A stretch of DNA of 15,022 nt from Candidatus Microgenomates bacterium (GCA_016182055.1 JACOYD010000033.1:1-15022); one strand, 5' to 3'. Positions 1 through 6,455 are shown, numbered from the stretch's first letter. The notes: generated from the letters alone by a model not told the origin. A program made the numbers and translations.

Positions 1-233
1 CCGGAGGAATAGGCGAAGGCATATTTGCCGTTTTCCAAAGCGGCCAGGTTTTTTTCCAGAGCGGCGCGGGTGGGATTTCCGCTTCGGGAATAATCAAAGC
101 CGGCTGTTGATTTATTTACCTGTTTTTGAGCAAAAGTGGTTGATAAATGAATTGGGACAACCACATCGCCAAATCCGCCATTTTTAAAATTCGGCTCACT
201 GCCAATATGGATGGCCTTGGTTTTAAACTTCAT
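1..233 (-). CDS. Cystathionine gamma-synthase/lyase-family PLP enzyme, N-terminal part (runs off the window)
   Basis: Only the first 77 codons are in the window; the gene continues past base 1. The start ATG lies at 233-231 and overlaps the stop of the upstream paralogue as ATGA, which implies translational coupling. The protein begins MKFKTKAIHIG and has the substrate-side motif YSRSGNPTR at about residue 48, followed by an ALEKNLAALENG stretch. This is the standard N-terminus of the Cys/Met-metabolism PLP family: cystathionine gamma-synthase or lyase, O-acetylhomoserine sulfhydrylase, methionine gamma-lyase. These enzymes move sulfur between cysteine and homocysteine by gamma-replacement or elimination in the cytoplasm. 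The PLP lysine lies outside the window, so the exact reaction cannot be assigned. Placement behind a SAM riboswitch supports a role in methionine synthesis. Family assignment is firm; specific function is not. Confidence 0.88.
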   Translation of the reverse strand, partial: MKFKTKAIHIGSEPNFKNGGFGDVVVPIHLSTTFAQKQVNKSTAGFDYSRSGNPTRAALEKNLAALENGKYAFAYSS

Positions 234-1372
234 AAATTTTGTAAACCGTCCGCCAAACGTTTTCCTATTTCTACTATTTTTTGCCGGGGCTCGAGTCCTC
301 CGCCAATTCTTATATAACCCCCCAATCTTGCGCTATGAGAAACGCCGGTTTTCTTAAAACCGAAACTTTCGGTGATTATCATATCGGCAAATGCTCCTTC
401 CTTTTCCAGTTTATAAAACAGATCTTCAGCGCTCATCGTTGTTTTGGTGCCAGGGGTCAGAAAAAAAACAGGCGCGATTCCCTTGGGAAAACGTGGAAGA
501 TTTGGATATCCCACCAAAAATTTTTTGCCAGCCCCGTCCGCCTCTTTACAAGCATAAGCTAAAAGGCCGGTATTGCGCACAAACGTTTGTATTTCATAAT
601 CAAACTGCTTTTTGCCTGCCAGTGTTTTCCTAAATAATTCTACCAGAGCCGGGCCGGGGGTAGCGCCAATTCTGGTCCGCTTGACAACAAGCGTATCTCT
701 CAACTGTCTGGAAACAACATAGAGCATGCCGCCCGTATCCTCGTTTCTTAGGTAAAATTTGGTGGCGCTCTGAACTGCAATAATAGTCAGGTCGGAATTT
801 TTTCGCAAGTACGGCAAAAGCGGCAGCAGGGAATCTGTGGGAAGAGTATTGTCTATAATAATAAGCGGATTTGCCCTGCGAAGACTTTTAAGCTTAAAAA
901 ACTTTTCTATATCCAAAACCGGCATGCTAGGGCCATTACCCACAGTTTCCAGAAAAACTACCCGAACTTGCGGGTATTTTTTAAGCGCTTTGTCAATTGC
1001 CGATATATCGGCGACGTCAACCTCTACCGGTATTACTTCCCGTTTTGGCAGGTCTTCATTGATATAGTCATATATTTTTGAATATTCTACCTGGCCGTGA
1101 ATAATAATATCGTCTTTAGAAAGATGAGCTATATCTAAAGCAGTTGCCACCGCCGACATGCCGGAATTTGTTAAAAGAAGCGATTCTCCCTGTTTTTCTT
1201 CAACATTTAGGAGTTTAGCTACCTGCGTTTCTATATCGGCAAGTTGCGGAAAGCCGCTTCGGAAATAGGACTTAATATTTTTGTAGTCGCCCAATGATTG
1301 CTTTTTCATCCCAGTTACAAAAGCCCGGGCAGTGGGATATGAAAAAAGAGAATCGGTTGTTTTTTTGCTCAT
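230..1372 (-). CDS. Divergent Cys/Met-metabolism (transsulfuration-family) PLP-dependent enzyme
   Basis: This 380-residue protein has the usual length of the family and the same order of landmarks as its downstream neighbour, in altered form. YFRSGFPQ at about 36-43 replaces the common YSRxGNPT, TNSGMSAVATAL lies at 69-79, the PLP-ring aspartate is in IIIDNT (D174), and the Schiff-base lysine is K205 in SATKF. The C-terminal IRIGGGLE stands where family members have IRLSVGIE. ATG at 1372 follows the SAM-I riboswitch terminator by a few bases, making this the first gene of a SAM-controlled unit. Its stop overlaps the start of the next transsulfuration gene. It may act in methionine or cysteine interconversion, or form a heteromer with the neighbour. 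The substitutions in the substrate loop make the substrate uncertain. Confidence 0.85.
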   Translation of the reverse strand: MSKKTTDSLFSYPTARAFVTGMKKQSLGDYKNIKSYFRSGFPQLADIETQVAKLLNVEEKQGESLLLTNSGMSAVATALDIAHLSKDDIIIHGQVEYSKIYDYINEDLPKREVIPVEVDVADISAIDKALKKYPQVRVVFLETVGNGPSMPVLDIEKFFKLKSLRRANPLIIIDNTLPTDSLLPLLPYLRKNSDLTIIAVQSATKFYLRNEDTGGMLYVVSRQLRDTLVVKRTRIGATPGPALVELFRKTLAGKKQFDYEIQTFVRNTGLLAYACKEADGAGKKFLVGYPNLPRFPKGIAPVFFLTPGTKTTMSAEDLFYKLEKEGAFADMIITESFGFKKTGVSHSARLGGYIRIGGGLEPRQKIVEIGKRLADGLQNL

Positions 1373-1375
1373 AAT

Positions 1376-1403
1376 ATTAAAAAACCTCTCAATAAGAGAG
1401 GTG
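1376..1403 (-). terminator. Intrinsic terminator of the SAM-I riboswitch (expression platform)
   Basis: Read on the minus strand, arms 1402-1396 (ACCTCTC) and 1390-1384 (GAGAGGT) form a perfect 7-bp stem around a TTATT loop, followed by six T. It sits 4 nt before the ATG at 1372, so it controls entry into the transsulfuration genes. Its 5' arm, extended by two bases into the loop (1402-1394, ACCTCTCTT), is perfectly complementary to the conserved aptamer motif AAGAGAGGT at 1602-1594. Terminator and alternative pairing are therefore mutually exclusive. Confidence 0.88.
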
Positions 1404-1424
1404 CATAATTTTTTTGCCTTTTGG

Positions 1425-1610
1425 CAAACGCATCTTCCCTTAGCGGGTCGGATTTAGCACCCTTCCTCACTTCGTTCGTCAGGGCAAGCCCGTTTCTGAT
1501 TTATTTCAGAAGGTTTACCCTGAACGTAGTGAAGGGTTGCTGGGTAGTTTATCCCCCGCTCAGCGGGGGACTTGGCGAGCCGAAACTCTATCTACCTCTC
1601 TTGATGTTTT
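1425..1610 (-). ncRNA. SAM-I (S-box) riboswitch aptamer
   Basis: Minus-strand sequence carries the S-box signatures in order. AAGAGAGGT (1602-1594) follows the 5' side of P1 (CATC, 1606-1603). P2 pairs GGTAG (1596-1592) with CTACC (1547-1543). CAGCAACCC is at 1542-1534, GGTGCTAAATCC at 1461-1450, and a closing GGGAAGATG ends at 1431 and re-pairs with CATC to make P1. S-box RNAs bind S-adenosylmethionine and terminate transcription when it is plentiful. The placement fits: it precedes two transsulfuration-family genes and is followed by a terminator. P2 carries an extra GC-rich hairpin (CCCCCGC/GCGGGGG, 1569-1553), and P3 is much longer than usual, with arms at 1536-1518 and 1484-1460 plus an inner TTCTGA/TCAGAA hairpin. 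A T-box was considered and rejected because no T-box antiterminator sequence is present. Confidence 0.85.
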
Positions 1611-1614
1611 TCTC

Positions 1615-1643
1615 ATGATAGCATGTAAAAAAGAGAATTTCAA
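1615..1643 (-). promoter_or_regulatory. Sigma70-type promoter for the SAM-riboswitch/transsulfuration unit
   Basis: On the minus strand, TTGAAA (1643-1638) and TATCAT (1620-1615) are separated by exactly 17 bp. The -35 box overlaps the TGA stop of the preceding kinase gene. Predicted transcription start is near 1608, which places the 5' strand of riboswitch helix P1 at the very start of the RNA. The start site is inferred. Confidence 0.72.
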
Positions 1644-2284
1644 GTGGCAATTTTAGGAAGATGCTTGACGAATTGTTCGGCAGAGAAATTTTTTTCTCGA
1701 AGCATAAAATAGTCAAGGACGATATTGGCGTATTTTTTATACCGTTTAGTGCGAAAAGCCAAAAGTTTGGGGTAACAGCGCGATAATGCTGCAAAATCAG
1801 ACTCTCCGTTTAATTTTCTGAAACTGTCTCCCCAGATGACCGGTTTGGGATTTTTTATATAGTTTTCATACATTTGTTTTTGCACAGATTCGGGAGTATC
1901 CAAATAGACTATGGCTGTAAGTTTTTTTAATCTGCTCATCAGTTTATCTCCCAGATAAATCACGCTGCCGGTAGTATCAATAACAATGTTTTTGCTTTTT
2001 GTTAATTTTTGCAAAGAACTTAAGATTTCTTCCATCGCCTCTTTTTCTAAAGCTAAATATTTTTGGCTGTTGGTCTGGTATCTTTTTTCATACGGCTGGC
2101 CCATCCAGCGGGCCATATCGTGAATGCCGGCAAAACCCAGCTTTTTCAATACCGTTTCCAGCTTCTTTTCTATCAACTCATCAGCGGCAAAGCGCACAAA
2201 ACCTGCTCTTTCCAGCTCCCGTGATAGCTTGGTGGACCAGTGAGTTTTGCCGGAATTGGACATGCCGATAAGAGAAATTTTCAT
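1640..2284 (-). CDS. Shikimate-kinase-like P-loop kinase, unknown substrate (candidate homoserine kinase)
   Basis: A 214-residue cytoplasmic protein with an N-terminal Walker A motif GMSNSGKT (residues 7-14), an acidic segment ADELIEKKL (34-42) at the place of the substrate-binding aspartate of shikimate kinases, NIVIDTTGS (99-107) as the second core strand, a lid-like NPKPVIWGDSF segment (145-155), and a C-terminal RCYPKLLAFRTKRYKKYA helix resembling the shikimate kinase end. It is longer than AroK (about 170 residues). The start ATG overlaps the asd stop as ATGA, so it is probably coupled to asd. The block has aspartokinase, asd, homoserine dehydrogenase and threonine synthase but no recognisable GHMP homoserine kinase. 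Homoserine phosphorylation is thus a contextual guess. A true shikimate kinase or a nucleotide kinase remain alternatives. The P-loop kinase fold is confident; the substrate is unknown. Confidence 0.8.
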   Translation of the reverse strand: MKISLIGMSNSGKTHWSTKLSRELERAGFVRFAADELIEKKLETVLKKLGFAGIHDMARWMGQPYEKRYQTNSQKYLALEKEAMEEILSSLQKLTKSKNIVIDTTGSVIYLGDKLMSRLKKLTAIVYLDTPESVQKQMYENYIKNPKPVIWGDSFRKLNGESDFAALSRCYPKLLAFRTKRYKKYANIVLDYFMLREKNFSAEQFVKHLPKIAT

Positions 2285-3369
2285 AAGTAGCCCTTCGCTT
2301 TCAGGAGTTCGGCGGTCAAGACGGCTCCACCGGCTGCCCCGCGAATTGTATTGTGAGAAAGAGCGACAAATTTCCAGTCAAACTGTTTATCTTCACGCAG
2401 TCTGCCAAAGGTAATACCCATGCCGCGGCCAAAATCTCGATCAAGTCGGGTTTGCGGCCGGTTATCGTCACCGAAATAATAAATGAAAGGATTGGGAGCG
2501 GAAGGCAAATGCCACTTCTGTAAGGGGTTTGCCGCATTTTTGACGCTAGAGAGAATTTGGGTGCGCGTGGGTTTTTTCTTGAAACTTACCGCCACGGCCG
2601 CCAGATGGCCATCACTCACCGGTACCCGGATGCAGGTGGCTGAAATGCGAGGATATTGAGCCTGACTGATGTGTCCGTTTTTAAGCCGGCCTAAAATCTT
2701 CAACGGCTCCTGCTCTGTTTTTTCTTCTTCACCATTGATAAAAGGAATGACATTTTCCGTCATTTCCGGCCAGTCGGAAAGAGTTTTTCCGGCGCCTGAA
2801 ACTGCCTGCATGGTGGTTACCGATACCTCTTTGGGCTCAAACTCGCCAAGCGCCCAAATCAGCGGCAGATATGATTGGAGAGAGCAGTTGGGTTTGACCG
2901 CAATAAATCCCCTTTTCCATCCGTGATTTTGGCGTTGTTTGTCAATCAAAGCCAAGTGTTGAGGATTGATCTCGGGAATAATCATCGGCACATCCTCGCT
3001 CCAGCGGTGGGCGGAATTGGTGGAAATTACGGGGATATCATTTTTGGCATACCAAAGTTCAATTTCCTTGGTTTTCCCATTATCCATGTCCAGCGCGCAA
3101 AAAACAAAATCTACCTCTCTGGCAATTTTTTCTTTATCTTCCACCACCCGTTTAACCACCAGATTTTTTATTGAATTTGGCAGCGTTTCCTCAATTTTCC
3201 ACCGTCCGTCTACCGCCTCTTGGTATGTTTTACCGGACGATCTGGGTGAGGCGGCCAGCAAAGTCACCTCAAACCAAGGATGATTGTCAAGAAGGGTGAC
3301 AAACCGCTGGCCCACCATGCCGGTGGCGCCCAAAATTCCCACTTTTAACTTTTTGCTGCCTTTTCCCAT
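2281..3369 (-). CDS. asd: Aspartate-semialdehyde dehydrogenase, archaeal/fungal-type
   Basis: This 362-residue enzyme reduces aspartyl-4-phosphate to aspartate semialdehyde with NADPH, the second step towards threonine, methionine and lysine. The Rossmann motif GILGATGMVGQRF spans 11-23. The catalytic cysteine is C162 in KPNCS, MQAVSGAG lies at 187-194, the catalytic histidine is H255 in VSDGH, and HNTIRGAAG is near the C-terminus. Length and wording match the Methanocaldococcus-type family rather than the E. coli type. ATG at 3369 lies 9 nt after the homoserine-dehydrogenase stop, and its own stop overlaps the kinase start. No internal gap is seen relative to the archaeal family, unlike the aspartokinase and homoserine-dehydrogenase genes just upstream. 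Confidence 0.95.
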   Translation of the reverse strand: MGKGSKKLKVGILGATGMVGQRFVTLLDNHPWFEVTLLAASPRSSGKTYQEAVDGRWKIEETLPNSIKNLVVKRVVEDKEKIAREVDFVFCALDMDNGKTKEIELWYAKNDIPVISTNSAHRWSEDVPMIIPEINPQHLALIDKQRQNHGWKRGFIAVKPNCSLQSYLPLIWALGEFEPKEVSVTTMQAVSGAGKTLSDWPEMTENVIPFINGEEEKTEQEPLKILGRLKNGHISQAQYPRISATCIRVPVSDGHLAAVAVSFKKKPTRTQILSSVKNAANPLQKWHLPSAPNPFIYYFGDDNRPQTRLDRDFGRGMGITFGRLREDKQFDWKFVALSHNTIRGAAGGAVLTAELLKAKGYL

Positions 3370-3378
3370 ATTAAAGTA

Positions 3379-3780
3379 TTAAATTTTGAGTATATCCGCC
3401 AATACTCCGCCTGCCGTAACCTCTGCTCCGGCGCCCGGGCCCTGGATAACCAGCGGTCTTTGATACCTTTTGGTATAGAAAGTAAAGATGTTATCAGCTC
3501 CTCTTGTCAAAGCCAGCGGACTGTCTGTTGGTACTTTTTCCAATTTTGCCGACGCTTTCTCTCCTTCAACTTTGGCCACAAAACGCAGCACACAACCTGT
3601 ATTTTTTGCTTTTGCGAAAGTTAGGGCAAATTCTTTATCATAATCTTTTAATTTTTCAAGAAAATCATCAGCGCTTTTAAGCTTTCTTAAACTTTTGGGA
3701 ACCAGACTTTCCACTTTAATATCAGTTAGTTCCAACGCAAGTCCTATTTCCCGGGCCAGCACCAAAAGTTTTCTGGCCAC
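3379..3780 (-). CDS. Homoserine dehydrogenase C-terminal fragment
   Basis: The frame opens at a GTG (3780) reading VARKLLVLAREIG, which matches the DVARKLLILARE segment of ThrA homoserine dehydrogenases. It continues to the normal C-terminal end, with an ENAL-like segment (DNIFTFYTKRYQ), VIQGPGAGAEVTAGGVLADIL and a natural stop at 3379. At 133 residues it is only the C-terminal part of the substrate/dimerisation domain. It keeps the catalytic lysine of DVARK but not the aspartate before it. It overlaps the preceding frame by 59 bp with no convincing ribosome-binding site, so it is probably the detached end of a broken gene rather than an independent one. Confidence 0.75.
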   Translation of the reverse strand: MARKLLVLAREIGLALELTDIKVESLVPKSLRKLKSADDFLEKLKDYDKEFALTFAKAKNTGCVLRFVAKVEGEKASAKLEKVPTDSPLALTRGADNIFTFYTKRYQRPLVIQGPGAGAEVTAGGVLADILKI

Positions 3781-4435
3781 AAGGCTCGGTATATCCTAAT
3801 TTTCGGGCCAGCTTTACAATTTCGGAAAAAGACTTTTTTCCGTCATAAGTATTAAAAATGTAAGACAGAGTTCCGGAAAATATACCTTCTATTTTAACGA
3901 TTTTATCTCCGCTTTTCAACAAATCCCAAATAGTTGATATGACCGGCAAACCGGCACCCACGTTGGCTTCATACAAAAATTTCTTTTTTGCTTTTCCTAA
4001 AACTTCACGCAGATTTTTGTATTGATCAAGCGGTAGCACATTAAATTTTTTGTTGGGAGTAACAATATGAAAGCCATTTTGAGCCAAGTCAAGATACTTT
4101 TTGGCGATATATTCGCTGGCCGTACAATCCACAAAAATCTTATTAGATAAATAAACAGATCTACTCCAACTTAGAAAGCTGGCAAGATTGGCCTTTTGGC
4201 CTTTTTCCAGCTTTTTGTCCCAGCCGTTTAAGTCAATTCCTCCCTCTTCGTTCATTAGCATTTTTTCCTGATTAATAATCCCGCAAACTCTTAATTTTTC
4301 ATTGTCAATCTCTTTTATTTGCTTAAGCAGCGTCCCGCCAATATTTCCAGTACCAATAATAAAAATATTTTTTACCCCGTTTAGCAAAAATTCGTTATGA
4401 ATAAGATTTAGCGCTTTGACTCTTTCTTTGGACAA
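3722..4435 (-). CDS. Homoserine dehydrogenase N-terminal/catalytic fragment, out of frame with its C-terminus
   Basis: Homoserine dehydrogenase reduces aspartate semialdehyde to homoserine. The frame, opening at TTG 4435, holds the Rossmann motif IIGTGNIGG (26-34), FVDCTASEYIA (101-111), VTPNKK (125-130), YEANVGAGLPV (155-165) and the conserved GIFSGTLSYIF (184-194), as in ThrA. Homology stops at GYTEP (214-218). The next 19 residues are out-of-frame translation, and the expected DPRDDLSGMD loop with its catalytic aspartate is absent. The region ahead of the TTG in the same frame (LPLSEKNISFTV) is also ThrA-like ACT sequence, so the TTG is not a natural start. This is the middle piece of a broken thrA. 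Activity of this fragment alone is unlikely. Confidence 0.8.
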   Translation of the reverse strand: MSKERVKALNLIHNEFLLNGVKNIFIIGTGNIGGTLLKQIKEIDNEKLRVCGIINQEKMLMNEEGGIDLNGWDKKLEKGQKANLASFLSWSRSVYLSNKIFVDCTASEYIAKKYLDLAQNGFHIVTPNKKFNVLPLDQYKNLREVLGKAKKKFLYEANVGAGLPVISTIWDLLKSGDKIVKIEGIFSGTLSYIFNTYDGKKSFSEIVKLARKLGYTEPCGQKTFGAGPGNRTCVGTN

Positions 4436-5627
4436 AACGGTAAAGGAGATATTTTTTTCCGATAACGGTAATTATAGATTCGCTAGGGAAAACCTGCAGG
4501 CTGACGGTTTTTATTTTAATTTCTTCTGCAAACTCTTTTTCCAGCGATTTAAGAGCGGTTGACAACCGATCTTCTTTGATGGCAAAACAGATGGCATGGT
4601 TGGATGAAGCTTGAGTCACCAAAATAACATCTATTTTTCTCTGCCGCATCAGTTCCAGAATCCTGGCCGCACCTCCCGGTATGCCTACCAGACTTATGCC
4701 TACCACGTTAACCAGCGCCACCTCATCAATTGAAGTTACTACTTTAACAGGAGAGTCGCTTGCCAGGGTTTGGCCGGAAATTAAAGTGCCGGGAGTTTGG
4801 GGATTAAAGGTATTTTTAATTAAAATGGGAATATTTTTTTTGATTAAAGGAACCATAGTCACGGGATGGATTACCTTGGCTCCAAAGTAAGCCATTTCAA
4901 TTGCCTCCTCAAAACTTATTTGCGGCAAAACCTGGGCGGTCTTAACTAATTTGGGATCGGCGCTCATAATCCCGTCCACATCTCCCCAAATTTCCACCAC
5001 CTCTGTGTCCAATGCCGCTCCAAAAATTGCAGCCATGTAGTCGGAACTGCCCCGTCCCAAGGTAGTTGTTTCCCCTTTTTGAGTAGAACCGATAAACCCG
5101 GTAATAATAGAAATGCCTTTTTTACCGGCAAAAAATCGCCTGATATTGTGGTTGGTTTTAGTAAAATCAACAGAGGCGTTAAGAAAATTATCATCTGTTT
5201 TTATCAACTCCCTTGCATCAACAAAATAAGCGTTAGAAATGCGGGAGGCGACAATATAAGCGGATAATCGTTCGCCAAAAGATAAGACACAAGCCGTATC
5301 TTTTTCTTCCAAACCCAGCTTTTCTATTTTTTCCAAAACAGCCAACAGCTCTTTTGATAGTTTTTCGATATATTGCCAGTTGTCTTTTGATAGGGCTTTT
5401 TTATGTCTGCTTATTAAATTATTAATTTCTTCTTTTAATTTCTTATCTTTTTCTTTTGCCAGTTTTACGCATCTTAAAAGCTGGTCTGTGACGCCGGCAA
5501 ATGCCGATACCACCACGGCCACATTTTCGTCATAAGAAGCATCACGGATTATCTTGGCGACTTTTTTTAAGCCCTCCTCGGAGCCAACAGATGAACCGCC
5601 AAATTTTAATACTTTCTTAAATATCAT
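4395..5627 (-). CDS. Aspartokinase domain with ACT1 and an interrupted ACT2 (ThrA N-terminal part)
   Basis: Aspartokinase phosphorylates aspartate, the committed step of the aspartate family. The 410 residues contain KFGGSS (8-13), SFGERL (116-121), TLGRGSSD (189-196), a complete WGDVDGIMSADPK nucleotide loop (214-226), FGAKVIHP (248-255) and KNTFNP (271-276). ACT1 covers about 305-375. ACT2 is cut after VIG (390), and the last 20 residues are out-of-frame. It starts at ATG 5627, 3 nt after the upstream paralogue's stop. The kinase domain looks complete, so it could still work, but allosteric control through ACT2 would be lost. It can pass for a stand-alone lysC by length; the homology of the overlapping downstream frames shows it was a ThrA fusion. 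Confidence 0.88.
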   Translation of the reverse strand: MIFKKVLKFGGSSVGSEEGLKKVAKIIRDASYDENVAVVVSAFAGVTDQLLRCVKLAKEKDKKLKEEINNLISRHKKALSKDNWQYIEKLSKELLAVLEKIEKLGLEEKDTACVLSFGERLSAYIVASRISNAYFVDARELIKTDDNFLNASVDFTKTNHNIRRFFAGKKGISIITGFIGSTQKGETTTLGRGSSDYMAAIFGAALDTEVVEIWGDVDGIMSADPKLVKTAQVLPQISFEEAIEMAYFGAKVIHPVTMVPLIKKNIPILIKNTFNPQTPGTLISGQTLASDSPVKVVTSIDEVALVNVVGISLVGIPGGAARILELMRQRKIDVILVTQASSNHAICFAIKEDRLSTALKSLEKEFAEEIKIKTVSLQVFPSESIITVIGKKYLLYRFVQRKSQSAKSYS

Positions 5628-5630
5628 GGA

Positions 5631-6401
5631 TTAATTTAAGCTGCTTTTTATCCGCACGGGGATTTTTTTGGCAGCGGTAGGCACGAAAGCTTGCGGGTGC
5701 AGGATTTTTGAGGTATCCCGCCAGAGAATTACCTCATTGGCATCAAGCACATTGGCCAAAATGGTAGCGCTGTAATCTGAACCGCCCCGTCCTAAAGTAG
5801 TAACGGTGCCATCTTTGCTGGCGCCAAAAAAGCCTGTTACCACCGCTACCACGTTTTTTGCCAAAAGAGGTTTTAGATGTTGTTTTGCTTTTTCTTGCGT
5901 TGGGGTAAACATGACCTTGGCTTTTAAGAAATTTTTGGTGGTAATAATTACGTTGCCGCTATCGATGGCGCGGGCGGCTACTCCCAATTTTTTAAGCGCT
6001 CCCGCAAGAAGATTGCTGCTTAAACGCTCGCCAAAGGAAACAACATAGGCATAATGTGAGGCGGAAAGATCTTCGGAAAAGCGAGTCAAATAAAAGGACA
6101 ACTCATCAAAGAGGGAAACAATTTTCTTTTCGGTGGTTAAATATAATTCTTCCTTAAACTTAAGCTCATCAAGAGCGCTGATGTGTAAACGGTAGAGCTG
6201 GTTTAATTCACTAAAGGCTCTGGCGAAAAGTCCCCGCTTATACTTTTGAAAAACAGACACCAGGATATCGGTGGTTCCCCGCATGGCCGATGCCACCACT
6301 ACTATCTTATCCTGACGGCTTGACTTTTTTATCAGTCTGGCTACGTTAAGCATTTTTTTGCCGTCTGATAAAGATGTTCCGCCAAATTTAATTACCTTCA
6401 T
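5631..6401 (-). CDS. Truncated, internally deleted aspartokinase paralogue without ACT domains
   Basis: Start chosen at ATG 6401 (MKVIKFGGTS), the normal aspartokinase N-terminus. The frame is open to 6560, but that stretch is the attenuator. The 256 residues contain KFGGTS (5-10), VVSFGERLSSN (120-130), VVTGFFG (187-193) and TTLGRGGSD (201-209). After VILW (227) the expected TDVDG...TADPR loop and the following helix are absent: the sequence jumps in frame to ILHPQAFVPTAAKK, a gap of about 32 residues against the neighbouring kinase. It stops at RIKSSLN, where a kinase would continue into its ACT domains. Missing the nucleotide-binding loop, it is probably inactive or acts as a partner subunit. 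It is the first gene after the attenuator and lies 3 nt before the fuller aspartokinase. Confidence 0.82.
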   Translation of the reverse strand: MKVIKFGGTSLSDGKKMLNVARLIKKSSRQDKIVVVASAMRGTTDILVSVFQKYKRGLFARAFSELNQLYRLHISALDELKFKEELYLTTEKKIVSLFDELSFYLTRFSEDLSASHYAYVVSFGERLSSNLLAGALKKLGVAARAIDSGNVIITTKNFLKAKVMFTPTQEKAKQHLKPLLAKNVVAVVTGFFGASKDGTVTTLGRGGSDYSATILANVLDANEVILWRDTSKILHPQAFVPTAAKKIPVRIKSSLN

Positions 6402-6412
6402 AAGCAAAGTAC

Positions 6413-6437
6413 TAAAAAACCTCCCTTTAGGGAGGTT
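6413..6437 (-). terminator. Attenuator terminator ahead of the aspartokinase genes
   Basis: On the minus strand, AACCTCCC (6437-6430) and GGGAGGTT (6425-6418) make a perfect 8-bp stem with loop TAAA, running into T residues. It lies 12 nt before the ATG at 6401. Its 5' arm can instead pair with GGGGAGGTT at 6464-6456, the 3' arm of the upstream hairpin. Confidence 0.88.
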
Positions 6438-6455
6438 ATGCCAACGACGCACTAC

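Larger units (their letters stand above)
3379..5627 (-). pseudogene. thrA: Broken bifunctional aspartokinase-homoserine dehydrogenase (ThrA type), three frames
   Basis: Read end to end, the three reading frames 5627-4395, 4435-3722 and 3780-3379 reproduce the domain order of a ThrA fusion: kinase, ACT-ACT, homoserine dehydrogenase. Two breaks interrupt it. At about 4460 the frame running ...SIITVIG ends its homology, and a second frame resumes as EKNISFTVL, the equivalent of E. coli ThrA ERSISVVV; about 32 residues of ACT2 are missing. At about 3781 the frame ending GYTEP is followed in another frame by VARKLL; about ten residues (29 bp by codon count against the DPRDDLSGMD loop) are missing. 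Both losses shift the frame. Either the gene is decayed or split, or the assembly lost bases at both places. The alignment is from memory of ThrA, so gap sizes are approximate. Confidence 0.75.

Noticed and set aside
1408..1428. Hairpin TGCC-AAAA-GGCA next to an A/T run as a second terminator
   Set aside because: On the minus strand the stem is followed by A, not T; on the plus strand the T run precedes the stem. It has no terminator polarity on either strand.
1376..1610. T-box leader for the transsulfuration genes
   Set aside because: No specifier-loop/AGUA elements and no T-box GGUGGUACCGCG anti-terminator; S-box consensus segments are present instead.
3722..3780. Programmed +1 frameshift joining the two homoserine dehydrogenase frames (CCT T GTG)
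   Set aside because: A slip would restore the frame but not the missing DPRDDLSGMD loop, so deletion explains the data better.
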